A DNA stretch of 64,000 nucleotides from Aricia agestis (Eukaryota; Arthropoda; Insecta; Lepidoptera; Lycaenidae), in contig NC_056423.1 of the NCBI RefSeq assembly GCF_905147365.1, forward strand, positions 10,644,501 through 10,708,500, in the 5' to 3' direction. Both the position numbers and the translations under genes were made by a program. Every line of letters begins with the position of its first letter. Position 1 is the first letter of the stretch. Under the pieces are notes generated by a model. It ran no database searches, had not been told where the DNA came from, and saw only the letters and a program-made list of their open reading frames with translations. Below, one piece after another: positions 30,958-42,190 of the stretch.

Positions 30958-31870
30958 ACCGATTTCAAAAAAGGGAGGCTATCATTTCGACGCGTATGTA
31001 TGTAAATTGTAATATTTCTAGAACTGACCAGTTTTTGTATATGTGTAGTGTCTGTGTCAAATGTGCCAAAAGTGTATGTATATATATTTTTTTTTTAATG
31101 AAATAAGGGGGCAAACGAGCAAACGGGTCACCTGATGGAAAGCAAAGTTATCGTTGCCCATGGACACTCGCAACATCAGAAGAGCTGCAGCCTGCAGGTG
31201 CGTTGACGGCCTTTTAAGAGGGAATACGCTCTCTTCTTGAGGGTTTTCGTCGTATAGATCCGGAAATACTGCTGGTGACAGTTCGTTCCAGAGTTTTACA
31301 GTGCGCGGCAGAAGCCAGAAAGTTACGCAAAAAACGCACTGTGGAAGACTGCCACTCATCAAGGTGATGAGGATGGTATGTTTTTCGCGTGGGACGACAG
31401 CGAAAAGTTGCAGGTGATATGATTCCGAACAATTCCTAAGAGCACTCCCCGTGATACAACCGATAGAGGATGCAGAGTGAAGCTACATCTCGGCGTAATT
31501 CCAGGGGGTCCAAGCTGTTTGAAACACTATGGCAGTCAACAATTCGAGCAGCCCTTCGTTGGATACGATCCAGAGGGAGCAGTTGGTATTTTGGCGCCCC
31601 TGCCCAGAGACGAGAACAATATTCCATATGAGGCCGAACCTGCGCCTTTTTTTATGTTTGTGTTCGCATATCTCCGGAACTACAAGTCCGATTTGAGTAA
31701 TTCTTTTTTGTTGTACTAGCCACTAGGTATTGTTAAAATTAGGGAATACTGCAAGTCTTATCAAATCGATCCAGTGGTTTTTGAGATAACGTAATTTTTC
31801 TCAATTAAGTATGTACAATTTTGAAGTCGGTTTTATCTTTTTTAGCCGACTTCCAAAAAGGATAAGGTTA
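30958..31870. mobile_element. Repeat with ACCGATTTCAAAAAAGG/GCCGACTTCCAAAAAGG ends hosting the LINE
   Basis: ACCGATTTCAAAAAAGGGAG begins the left part and the right part ends with AAGTCGGTTTTATC and AGCCGACTTCCAAAAAGGA. The right part also holds TTGTGTTCGCATATCTCCGG. The LINE fragment sits between them, suggesting nested insertion. Class uncertain. Confidence 0.4.
31094..31640 (-). pseudogene. Decayed 3' end of a LINE reverse-transcriptase ORF
   Basis: On the - strand from 31627 the frame reads MEYCSRLWAGAPKYQLL, LDRIQRRAARIVD, then LRRDVASLCILYRLYHGECS, a stop, and ELFGIISPATFRCRPTR with HHLDEWQSSTVRFLRNF; after a frameshift near 31325 it continues LPRTVKLWNELSPAVFP to LKRPSTH. This is the C terminus of a lepidopteran non-LTR retrotransposon polyprotein of the CR1/Jockey type, as I recall that motif order. 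The 3' tail (31094-31222) ends in T-rich DNA on the + strand, i.e. an A-tail, and matches the SINE-like S1 tail. It has a stop and a shift, so it is dead. It lies inside another repeat with GCCGACTTCCAAAAAGGA ends. Confidence 0.8.
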
Positions 31871-32123
31871 TATGTTGAAATAAGTACTATTATTATAGTA
31901 AACTATGTACTTAATTCTTCTAGTTAGATAAAATTTACGTGATGCGAAATAATATTTGATTAGTTATACAATAACTGTTTTATCATCAATGGCAAGATCA
32001 TTGCTGTTCATCAGCGGTTCTCAAACTTATTTGTGGCGGATCCTTTTAAGTGACTTGCCCAAAAAAAGACAATGTTTGGTCGTCAAATGAAATTTATGAC
32101 TATTTAAATTTTCAAAATTTAAA

Positions 32124-32316
32124 CTAGATGACGTCCGCAACTCCGTTGCGCCAAAATTTGTTTAACCGTACATTTTTCCGTGATAAAAGTATCCTATGTC
32201 CTTTCCCGGGATTCCAAGTATCACCATACCAAATTTCAGCAAAATCGGTTCAGCGGTTTGAGCGTGAACAGGTAACAGACAGACACACTTTCGCATTTAT
32301 AATTTTAATAGTATGA
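32124..32316 (-). mobile_element. Helitron-like H1
   Basis: On + strand starts CTAGATGACGTCCGCAACTC (hairpin GCAACTCCGTTGC) and ends AATTTTAATAGTATGA. Reverse orientation copy with near-intact hairpin. Confidence 0.65.
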
Positions 32317-32965
32317 ATAGTGCAAAATTAACCGATTGAGTGCCAAATCTTTAATTTTACGGATAATGTGAAACGTAACAGACAAACTTTCTCTATTTGA
32401 CCGAGAATAGATTTAATTTGAAGGGAATTAAAGTTGTATTAAAAGACGTAAATTGGATGAAGTGGGTAACTGACAATTTTAAAATGTATAGTTAGTGTGG
32501 CAAAGTTAAAATTCAGGAAAAAATAATAAAAAATGTGGATTTTATGTAAAGCTAGATAATGTATTAGCCAGATTATAACTTAAGGTATGTATAGCCTGTC
32601 AAAAAATATGTAGACGCTGTACACAATTTTGATATCGCATAAAAAATATGAAACCCTATTAAATCGAGATAAAAATGTGCAAGGTGATAATTTTAATTGA
32701 AAGTGCGTTTTCGTTTTATTAAGCGTTCTCTGTGGAAACACAATCAGAAAAAAACACCTTTTGAGCGTGATTAGTGATTACGTTTAGAAAATTTTGTACA
32801 TATGCAGAGCTGCAGACCTACTCTTTCTTGACTGACTGTAAGTTACAAGGTTTGTTAAAATTATGAGGAGAAAAATTAAGTTATAAATAATAATACTTAA
32901 ATAAAAATGTATCTATTTCTGAATTAACTTTGAACAATTTTTTTCAGAAAGTCCTATGTGTTGCC

Positions 32966-33062
32966 TACCAACGGTTCGGGATCTAACCCGGCGAGAAGAA
33001 TCAGTGCAGCGTAAGAAACTACACGGGACCATTTTTACGGATCTGCACGGGGCCATTTTTTA
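32966..33062 (+). repeat. Unclassified interspersed repeat (CCTACCAACGGTTCGGGA)
   Basis: Second copy of the block at 25740, with a partial internal duplication of GGGACCATTTTTACGGA / GGGGCCATTTTTTAC. Confidence 0.45.
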
Positions 33063-33194
33063 CTATAAAATGTAAGTTATCCACTTCATCCACTTACGTC
33101 TTCTTGTGTTCAGTAAATCCCGCTAGTAACAAGTATTACGTTTAGCCGCGAGTTTACATAGCTGCCAGACGCAACAAACCTATTGGCTATTTTG

Positions 33195-33370
33195 TTATAA
33201 CATCGATATTAGGGATGGGAAATGTCGATAATTTTTATCGACAAAATAGTTAAAAAATTACTTCAAAAAGAAAGTTTTTCTCCACATTTCATAACTTATT
33301 TTGATAAAACATCGATATCAGGGATGGAAAATGTCGATACTTACTTTTATCGACTAAGTTCCAAAGTATT
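33195..33370. repeat. Tandem ~107-bp repeat with ATCGATATyAGGGATG
   Basis: ACATCGATATTAGGGATGGG and ACATCGATATCAGGGATGGA start two neighbouring units, each followed by AATGTCGATA and TTTTATCGAC. Confidence 0.6.
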
Positions 33371-33473
33371 TTTAAATTATCAATCAAAAAACAATATAAA
33401 GTTTTTAATAGCTAAATTACAAAATACTTCTAGTAAGTACAAAAAAAAAGGTATTAGTTAAGTTAGTCGAGTT

Positions 33474-33605
33474 CGACGCCGCCGCGGTTGTCTTCACAAA
33501 AGATGGCGCGATGAACTTGACACATACGAGCCAGGTTGGCCGACGGTGACGATGGATCGGGATGAATGGAAGGACTTGGGGGAGGCCTTTGCCCAGCAGT
33601 GGGAC
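33474..33605 (+). pseudogene. 3' scrap of a second LINE ORF
   Basis: One frame reads RWRDELDTYEPGWPTVTM then DRDEWKDLGEAFAQQWDSIG, the C-terminal signature of another lepidopteran non-LTR retrotransposon polyprotein (RTE-type as I recall). Upstream coding is lost within about 40 bp. Confidence 0.7.
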
Positions 33606-33634
33606 AGCATAGGCTTTATAAAAAAAGTTTGTTT

Positions 33635-33812
33635 CTAGATTACGCCGCGATAGTCGTTTGTCGCGCGGGAACCGTACATTTTCTGGGATAAAAAGTATCC
33701 TGTGTCCTTTCCCGGGACTCGATATATCTCCAGACCAATTTTCAGCAAAATCGGTTCAGCGGTTTGGTCGTGAAAAGGTAACAGACAGACTTTCGCATTT
33801 GGTACAACTAAT
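33635..33812 (-). mobile_element. Helitron-like H1, degraded
   Basis: Begins CTAGATTACGCCGCGATAGT on the + strand; the hairpin region is deleted, but the GCGCGGGAACCGTACATTTT and CGGTTCAGCGGTTTGGTCGT blocks remain. Confidence 0.6.
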
Positions 33813-34432
33813 ATATTTTCTGTGGTATGGATTAATAGCAACAGCCTCGACATTAAACTTAAGTAACTCAATAATACTAAACTATTTATTAATAGCTTTC
33901 ATTTATAACTGAAAGTTGTCAACGCGTTCAGATAAACTATTTCTCTCGGCCTCGTAGTTAGCTCGCGTGAAAATATTGCTACAATTACATTTTATTTACT
34001 GCCATAGACAAACAAAATTATTACACCTTCGATACACATCTTAGATAATAATTACCATATATATATTGTCCATTGGACAAACAATTTACAAAGAAATGAG
34101 GCTTAACAGTAGATTAGTAGTAAATAGTAAGGTTTTTTGGGGTAAGATTTCTTTTTGTTTTTTTTTGTAAGTACTTACATAATATTATATTTCTTGGCAA
34201 AAATCCAATCACCTGTCCCGTTTACAGTTTTTAATCTGTATCAAGTCTCTAACAGGTAAAATATAAATGAAATCTCCAAGATTTTTCCCACGAAAGATGA
34301 CCGTGCCACACATAGTTAAAACGAAACCACGATTTAAAAATCGGATTCCAAATCATTAATTTTGGTTCGGAAGTACGTCAAAGGTGTATTAGGTTATAAA
34401 TTAGCACTAGATTCGCAGACGACAGGCTAGAT

Positions 34433-34702
34433 CAGTGTTACACAACCTTTTTTTTTATACGGGCCACAATTCACAAATAGTTATATATATATGTATACGT
34501 GTTGGTCTTGGAGTTGCGGGCCGCAACTAAAATTTGAAAGGGTTAAAAAACGCTTTAAAATTAGCAATTTAAAAGTGGAAAAGTTTTCACGATTTTCATG
34601 TCGACTTTGCACTAATTTGCCGGTGGGCGTAAATTTCAAAATGGTTAAAGTTCACGCGTGCCACTGATAAAGCCCCGGCGGGCCGCAGGTTGAGTATATC
34701 TG
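34433..34702. mobile_element. hAT-type MITE with perfect 8-bp target duplication
   Basis: CAGTGTTACACAACC ... GGTTGAGTATATCTG, flanked by GGCTAGAT (34425-34432) and GGCTAGAT (34703-34710). This fixes the family's ends and its superfamily. Confidence 0.8.
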
Positions 34703-35199
34703 GGCTAGATGGTCGTAAACAACCTTGCGATACAAAAATCTCATAACAGGACCTCATCAAAATACTCGGAAAGATCTGATAGATAGGCTTGGCTTCTCAG
34801 AACTTTAAATTGCGAGTGATCTGATTATGACGCCATTTTGTTCCGTTTTTGAATATTTTTTTGTCTATGGCTCCCAATTTTTTCCCAATCCCGTCCCAAT
34901 TAAGAACTTTTCCTTTCAAGTATTTTTTATCAAAAGTTTTAACAATAAAAAAATATATATACTTACTTTTTTATTTTAATTCCTAGTAAGGCAATCATTT
35001 TATTGCTTTCCTTCTTCGTATTATATGTCTACCAGGATCTGATAGCAAAAAAAGGAAAAATTTAAAAAGAAATTGACGCTACCAATACTGGGGAAATTAG
35101 AGCAAAACGTAAAAAAATATCCAATGATCAAGGGTATTAATTTTCGAAAATCTCCCATCCAAATTTGCCATGAGATCCTAGACCTTAGACCTATAATTA

Positions 35200-35371
35200 T
35201 CCGTACTAATAATAACATTATAAATGCGAAAGTGTGTGTTTGCTGTCTGTCAGTCTTACTGCTATATACTTTGAGACCCGGAAAAGGACAGGATACTTTT
35301 TATCCTGGAAAATGTACGGTTCCCACGCGATAAACGAATCTTGGCGCAACGGATTTGCGGGCTTCATCTAG
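35200..35371 (+). mobile_element. Helitron-like H1, with internal deletion
   Basis: TCCGTACTAATAATAACATT ... GCGCAACGGATTTGCGGGCT, TCATCTAG. The central CCGATTT...GAAATTTGG block is missing. Confidence 0.6.
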
Positions 35372-35696
35372 TTATGTATACAGTATATTCCAAATTATTT
35401 GCTATGATGCATAATAGTTAAGAGTTTGCATAAAGCATATCATTCGTAGCGTAACTCGCAATAAACGAACATCGTAACACGAGTGTAAAATCAGTAACCG
35501 TTATAAAATATCGTAAATTCCCGCGTCACAATCAGAAGCGAATGACGTTTATAGTTTGACAGGCCGCCATGTCGTATTACCACAGACACAAAATACAAAT
35601 GTCATTTGACTGGCGTATCGAAACAGCGTGAAACTGGGGATACAGTCAGCAGAGAATAATATAATTTTAAATGTCTCATGGCGTTTTTAAAATAAA

Positions 35697-35877
35697 ACAA
35701 TACAAATGTTATAAATATGCGAGAGTGTATTGTTATTACTTGAACCAATTTTTCTTTTGGTACAGTGATACTTTGAAATCCCGGAAAAGGATATAGAGGA
35801 TGCTGTTCATACCGGAAAAATGTACGTTTCCCGCTCGATAAGCGAATTTTGGCGCAACGGAGTTGCGGGCGTCATCC
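35697..35877 (+). mobile_element. Helitron-like H1, 3' end damaged
   Basis: AATGTTATAAATATGCGAGA ... GGCGCAACGGAGTTGCGGGC then GTCATCCC. The hairpin is perfect, but the terminal CTAG is mutated. Confidence 0.6.
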
Positions 35878-36031
35878 CTTGCAAGCGCAATGATGATATA
35901 ACCAAAAAGTGTAGAAAACACCAAAAAAAAATAATATATGGGATAAAACATCATCATAAGTTTTGAGATTTGTAAAATTCATGTTTATGTTATAGCCGTT
36001 CTCATTTAATAATTACCCATATTGTACTCTA

Positions 36032-36290
36032 CAGGGTGTAACAAAAATAAGTGATAATACTTAAGGGTGTGTATGTGTTCCTTATAGAGAATTCACTGTG
36101 AAAGTAGCAGCGCTGAAAGACCAATTTCTTTTTTCACTTTTGTATGGGCAAGCGCTCGAGCGTCACGAGTTGCTCCATACAAAAGTGAAAAAAAAATTTG
36201 GTCTTTCAGCGCTGCTACTTTCACAATGAACTCTCTATAAGGAACACATATACACCATAAAGTATTATCACTTATTTTTGTTACACCTTG
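36032..36290. mobile_element. Palindromic MITE-A
   Basis: TA, then CAGGGTGTAACAAAAATAAG ... CTTATTTTTGTTACACCTTG, TA. A 259-bp foldback around GGGCAAGCGCTCGAGCGTCA. Confidence 0.8.
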
Positions 36291-36587
36291 TATAAAATCC
36301 GGATTCCAGATAATCTAACCCCAGCCTAGCTAGACAACTGACAGCGCGTAGCTTAGTGTTGCTAGGTGTCAGTATGTTGCTAAGTGTAACTGTGTTGCCA
36401 GCATTGACAATATTTTCATTGCCGCGCGAGCTCTAAATCTGTCCGGCCGGCCGTAATTGACGTATTTATTACGGAATAAATAACACTAGAGCGTAAATTA
36501 CAACTTATATAAAATATCTGTACGCGACATTCTTAGCTGGGTGAAAATAGCAGCGTTACGCTGATTATGAAATGAGAGAAAGAGAGA

Positions 36588-36610
36588 GAGAGAGAGGCGC
36601 GTCGCCAAGA
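36588..36610. repeat. (GA)n microsatellite
   Basis: A short GA run at about 36576-36596 (AGAGAAAGAGAGAGAGAGAG). Confidence 0.6.
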
Positions 36611-36769
36611 CGTTTTCCGCCGCTTCTTTACCTCTTCTTTATAGAATCGGCGATCAAAATGCATGGAATTGTCATAAGCGTTCGTTAATGTGACGTTGAC
36701 GTTCGACTCGTCTAACGTCAATTTCATTCAATATTTTGATCGGCGATTCCATAAAGAGGCGATAAAAAA
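36608..36769. mobile_element. Short foldback element
   Basis: GACGTTTTCCGCC...CTCTTTATAGAATCGGCGA is mirrored by CGATTCCATAAAGAGGCGAT...AAACGTC; both arms continue into ATCAAAAT/ATTTTGAT. Confidence 0.6.
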
Positions 36770-36866
36770 ACGTCTAGGCTACAGGCTCAGAGACGCCTTT
36801 AATAAGCCAAAAAAGAAATTGCATAATTATGACATTTTATAAGGTATTTTTTTATTTTTATTTATC

Positions 36867-37003
36867 TGGCTGGATTTATATTATGCGTCCGCCCAAACCG
36901 GCGGTTTGGCGAATGTATTTATTTATGTAATACAATTATTGCTCATGATCTCGCGGTGTAGCCGCCAAACCGCGCGTTGGTGCGGACGCGTATAAATCCA
37001 GCC
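36867..37003. mobile_element. Short foldback element with GGCTGGATTTAT ends
   Basis: GGCTGGATTTATATTATGCG and CGCGTATAAATCCAGCC, with inner arms CCAAACCGGCGGTTTGGCG and CGCCAAACCGCGCG. Confidence 0.65.
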
Positions 37004-37067
37004 TTAGGGACTCTACAACACATTTTAAGTAAACGGTATCCAGTATCCTTAATCATATTATAAATGA

Positions 37068-37391
37068 CGTGAGAGAGCCATGCTTCGGCACGAATGGGCC
37101 GGCTCGACCGGAGGAATACCACGTTCTCACAGAAAACCGGCGTGAAACAGCACTTGCGCTATGTTTCGCCGAGTGAGTTTACCGGAGGCCCAATCCCCAA
37201 CCCTATTCCCTTCCCTAACCTCCCCTATTCCCTTCCCTTCCCATCCCTACCCTACCCTATTACGCTATTCCCTCTTAAAAGGCCGGCAACGCACCTGCAG
37301 CTCTTCTGATGCTGCGAGTGTCCATGGGCGACGGAAGTTGCTTTCCATCAGGTGACCCGTTTGCTCGTTTGCCCCCTTATTTCATAAAAAA
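37068..37391 (+). mobile_element. SINE-like element S1
   Basis: GAGAGAGCCATGCTTCGGCA to CCCCTTATTTCATAAAAAAA. Its A-tail joins directly to the truncated Helitron-like copy at 37392. Confidence 0.75.
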
Positions 37392-37637
37392 AATGCGAAA
37401 GTGTGTCTGTCTGTATGTTACCTCTTCACACTCAAACTGCTGAACCGATTTTACCAAAATTTAGTATTTCCCAGGAAAAGACATAGGCCAATATATTGGA
37501 AAAAGTGCACGTAATAATATTGTGTTTTATTTGTGTCTAAGGACATAGGCGATTGGATACTTTTTATCCCGGAAAAAATGTACGGTTCCCGCCCAATAAA
37601 CTAATTCTGGCACAACGGAGTTGCGGGCGTCCTCTAG
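37392..37637 (+). mobile_element. Helitron-like H1, 5'-truncated with inner duplication
   Basis: Starts at ATGCGAAAGTGTGTCTGTCT right after the SINE tail. A 65-bp extra segment repeats the GACATAGG context. Ends ACAACGGAGTTGCGGGCGTC, CTCTAG. Confidence 0.6.
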
Positions 37638-37639
37638 TT

Positions 37640-39180
37640 TGTTTTGTTATTATTAAAAAAAAAAATCCATAGATGATCTCGTATAAAAAATAGTGTTGTG
37701 CAAAACACGTTTATTTATCGATATCTAACAAAAGCACTGCGGGCACATTATCGAGTTTTTTGCCGTTCTCGAATGAATTATGCATCGCTTTAGTTTTTGG
37801 GGTTCGCTAATGAGATCAAATGGATGTACAAATCGAGGAATGATTTTGTTTTGTCCGATGATAAATGAAATGTGTTATCTTTACCATTGATACCTTATAT
37901 TGAGTCAACTATGTTGAGTTTAATATTTTGTAGATAGCATTGCACAAGTCCAACGAGAGAAAAGTGTGAATTACATAGTTAAATATAATATTATCATGGC
38001 AGACAAGATTATTAAAATTGGTAATAATGAAAAAAAAAACGTTAAAAATATAAACAACTTAGATAAGTATATAAATTAATTAAGTATGTTTTTGTACCAA
38101 AAAAGTAAAATGAAAAAGGTGAAAAAACTAAATAAGCATAATACTTATCTAAAATACAATAAAATTAAAAGTTAAAAACACGCGCTTGGCACCTTTTATT
38201 GGCTGTTTATAAGCTTAATAATACGTTAGTTAAACCTAGGTTTTATAACGCCTCAACAAACATATAATTTTGTTTTCAGACACATCATTATGTTTTTGTT
38301 TAGCCTTCGTAAACTAATAACTTAATTTTGACCGTTGGGAGTTATTAGTTTTTAATGTTTTCATCACGACTGTTATTTGGATTTTGATACTTTATTTTCT
38401 TATCATAATCATCATCATTATGCTAGCCTGATATCCTGGCAGAGATTTTATTCATTGTCTATTGAAGTGTTGGTTTCCGGTTTCGTAATGAAAAACGTAA
38501 GTGGATGAAGTGGTTAACTAACAATTTAAAAATTGTCATTTTTTTGCATAGATGGAGGCTTTAAGACCGAAATAATGATTTTGTGAAATAAAAAATCGTG
38601 GATTTTAAGTTACAACGCTTGTTCAAATTACAGGGGAAAATGAGAGAATTGCCCATTTTTTGTTAAAACCTTCTAGTATTACAATATTATATAAACTGTA
38701 CAATTTTTCTTTTGTTTACTTGCACTGTCACATTATATATACTTCAAAACATCCTTTTTAGATTTTTAATGATTCAAGACGCCTATCTTATGCTATCTAC
38801 AATTTTAAGGGGTGTAAATACATTAGAATAGAGAAATAAAATTTTATGACTCCCTACGACTGTCACTACATCAGCTTTATAGGAATTTAAAATGTGGATA
38901 TCATGTTCGTATCGTAAAGGTGATATTATTCACTGTTTTTACTATAATTTAAGCAATAGCATCCTTTTATGGGACGCGCGTAATCTATATAATTGTCTTC
39001 CTTTTATGTGATCAACACTTTTTATTCCGATTTTACTCTGATAGTGACGGTTCAACATTGTAAAATTACAGCCTATAATATTTTATAGTTTGAAATTATA
39101 TTTATGGTGTTTTCATTGTTTCGATAAGGATTGTTTACGAAATCTCACCCTTAAAACACTCTAGTTAAAAGTCCAAAACA
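37640..39180. other. AT-rich gene-free stretch in the FGF intron
   Basis: No repeat family, inverted repeat or splice-supported exon was recognised in these 1.5 kb. Confidence 0.35.
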
Positions 39181-39184
39181 TTAA

Positions 39185-39388
39185 CTAGATGACGCTCGTC
39201 GCTTGCGAGCCCAAATTCGTTTATTACCTACATTGGAACATATCCGCAAAAAATACCATACAAACTTACTGTTTCCTTTTCTGTCTCTCAAAGTATATAT
39301 AACAATTGAAAATCTATTGTGTCTGCTATTCTTACGATCGAGGTATTAAATCGTTAGAAAGGCACACTTTCGTGTTTATAATACGTCA
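39185..39388 (-). mobile_element. Helitron-like H1, strongly decayed
   Basis: CTAGATGACGCTCGTCGCTT at the left and CACACTTTCGTGTTTATAAT at the right; little of the core remains. Confidence 0.45.
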
Positions 39389-40094
39389 CAGTAAATAAAT
39401 AATATTTGAGCGTAACAAACATCGGGTTACGGGTTACATACCTTTAGCCGCGTGGTACAATTTAGGTTTTAGGGCCTATAGCCTACAGCGCATTCAATAA
39501 CAGTAGTTCCATAATAGACTATTTCCAAGGACTATTTCCTACTATCGTGGTACCAAATGCCGTCCTGTTTTCTATTATAATAGTAATGGTACCAGACGCT
39601 GTATATCGCGGCAAGTTATCTTTTAGCCAATTTACATGATCGAGTGTTGCCTCCACACGCATTTGTTTTATCGATATCATCCAGGAAGTGGAACATCACT
39701 ATTCACTGTTCTAAATTTAAAAAATACACCTGTCAATTCGGACCTGGTTATCGATAAAAAAGTTAAGACAATTTTTTTTATATTTATTGGAGGCATTGTT
39801 TATCATATTTTCTAATCGTTCCTATTTTTTTTATTGTTCACGATTTTCTGCTTGCAATTCTCGAACGCATAAGCTACACAGAATGAATTATAAAATTGTT
39901 TGAAATGTAGTGTATTCATTCTGAAAAGAGCAGTGTAAAAACGGAATAAACAATCATAGACTTATATAATATAAGTCTACATGACCTAGTACTATGAAAG
40001 ATGTTAAAAGAGCCTATTTTCTGTCGTGCATGCATGAAGAAGGCTTCAGCCTCGAAACCAGCGGGCAACGGGGCGGAAGCGGTTTTATTATGAA

Positions 40095-40297
40095 CTAGAT
40101 GAAGCACGCAACTCCGTTGCGCCAAAACTCGTTTATCGCGCGGGAACCGTACATTTTTCCGGAATAAAAAGTATCCTATGTCCTTTCCCGGGACTCAAAG
40201 TATCTCCATACGAAATTTCAGCAAAATCGGTTCAGCGGTTTGAGCGTGAAGAGGTAACAGACAGACAGACACACTTTCGCATTTATAATATTAGTAA
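40095..40297 (-). mobile_element. Helitron-like H1, near full length
   Basis: CTAGATGAAGCACGCAACTC, CGTTGCGCC hairpin, GCGCGGGAACCGTACATTTT, ending TTTATAATATTAGTA. One of the best-preserved copies. Confidence 0.7.
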
Positions 40298-40907
40298 AAA
40301 TTTTGTCGCAGATATTTGCGATGCGAATTGGCAGACCGCAGTTATGTGTACACCTAAATCTATTACATTGTCACGCGCCGCCGCCGCTCCCGCCCCGCTG
40401 CCCGCTAATTTCGAGACTGAAGCCTAAAGCCGATTTTCCCGCCAATACTAATATTGGCGGGAAAACCGACTTAAGCTTAGTAAATAAAAATGCTTTATTA
40501 CCTCCTTAATAATAATGATTAGTATACCTACTCAGCGAATAATTCATGTAAGTATATTGTCTTTGTATGCCTTCCTTCCTACCCTTGTGCAATTATTCCG
40601 CGGTGTAAATATTTTTAAGTATAGGTTAGTAGAAAATTAACTTACACGGAATCTAGGAGCATGCGGCATGCCTCTACTTATACAAGTCAATAACATAATA
40701 ATCTGATATAATTAATCATCACTAATAATCTCTTAATCTATGGACAAGATTCGGCCCCTTTACTAAAATATAAATTCTTTCAACAATGGAGACACATAAA
40801 AAATAAGATTGTCGATATGTACGCCACATAGTTTGTTACGTCGATGTTAAAATCTAGATGTTCTATGAATGTTACTGCAATGTTTAAGCACCAGTGAACG
40901 CCCGAAG

Positions 40908-41203
40908 CATAAAGTTAATATACCTAGCGGAATAGAGAAACAAAGGCCTGAGCAAGAGAGATGTCACTATCAGTAACACTGCGTGGTAAAAGGAGACGTG
41001 TGATACATGACAGCAGCACTCTGTTTTTGACGTCCAGTCGGCACGTGGCGCACGTTGACAATTTAATCTCATATAATTCATGTTCAATCATGCTTGTGTA
41101 AGTGTATACGTACACATATTTTTCACACAGATGAAAACCAATTTTGGTTACGTTTGACAGCTCGAGATTGTTGCTCTATTCCGCTAGGTATATTAACTTT
41201 ATG
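40908..41203. mobile_element. hAT-type MITE (CATAAAG...CCTAGCGGAATAGAG) with 8-bp duplication
   Basis: Ends CATAAAGTTAATATACCTAG and its reverse at 41184-41203. Perfect 8-bp flanks GCCCGAAG at 40900-40907 and 41204-41211. Other copies: 61051-61345 and 63847 to the window end. Confidence 0.8.
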
Positions 41204-41419
41204 GCCCGAAGTTTTGTTCGATGTTTGACAACGTTTCTGTCAATATTCTGATATGACGTGTGCAAAATGTCGGGTTTTGATCGGATTATTTACTGTAAGT
41301 ATGTGCTAGTAGCCCCTGTTTCGATTTTTGGGTTAGATAAACGTTTCGCAAAATGATGGTTGTATGGCGCTATAATATAATGTAGCCGTCAGGTCTATCG
41401 TGTCAAATGTATACATGTA

Positions 41420-41536
41420 AAGTCTGTCAAAAAAGTGAAGAAATTAAAAAGTGGCAACATCGTAGTGTCATCCCTCTTTATTTAGATTGATTTGAAAGGG
41501 CCACTTTTTAATTTCTTCACTTTTTTGACAGACTAT
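41420..41536. mobile_element. Tc1-type MITE (AGTCTGTCAAAAAAGTG)
   Basis: AGTCTGTCAAAAAAGTGAAG is mirrored by CTTCACTTTTTTGACAGACT; TA at both sides. Copy 2 at 45839-45972. Confidence 0.7.
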
Positions 41537-41782
41537 AGAAGCTATTTTGTGACATATGACAGATTTTGACACGACAATTGACACAATATACCTGATGGCT
41601 ACATGGCTCCATACAACCCTCATTCTATAAAAAAAATTGACAGTTTACAAAAAGTTATATGCTAAAATATTTTAGTAAGTACATTTTAAAATATCGTTCT
41701 CTTGACATGCTTATAATATGTCTCATTATCTTGAAAATAAAACATCTAGGATATTATATCTATGTCGTAAAATAATATTTTT

Positions 41783-42190
41783 CTATAGTTTACGATCGCC
41801 AGTGGCTTAATTTAAATTATTGACTCTAGTAATTGAGAGGTTTTGAATTAATAAGCGTATCCGATCCGCTTTTTATAAGCGACCTGCGGGGCTAAAATGG
41901 TCGCTTTGGAGAATCATGATATGAATCATAATATGATTATTTTTTTTTAAATCGCAAAATGCAACTCTGCTGGCAATTCATGTCTAGTAATTCGTACTGA
42001 TTTGACATTTGTCAGTTTGACAGTTTTCACAATTCATTTGCTGAATTGATTGAGAGGAATTGCAATGTGACCATTTTAGCCCCGCAGGTCGCTTATAAAA
42101 AGCGGATCGGATATGGTTATTAATTCAAAACCTCTCAATTACTAGAGTCAATAATTTAAATTAAGCCACTGGCGATCGTAAACTATAGTT
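41783..42190. mobile_element. Long-armed inverted repeat around a GCGGGGCTAAAA MITE
   Basis: Arms of about 115 bp (CTATAGTTTACGATCGCCAG and its mirror ending CGTAAACTATAG) surround the GCGGGGCTAAAATGGTC element. Other copies of the inner element (29434, 63645) lack these arms. Confidence 0.65.

Noticed and set aside
31057..31719. Several separate small genes on both strands
   Set aside because: All are pieces or antisense of one broken LINE ORF end.
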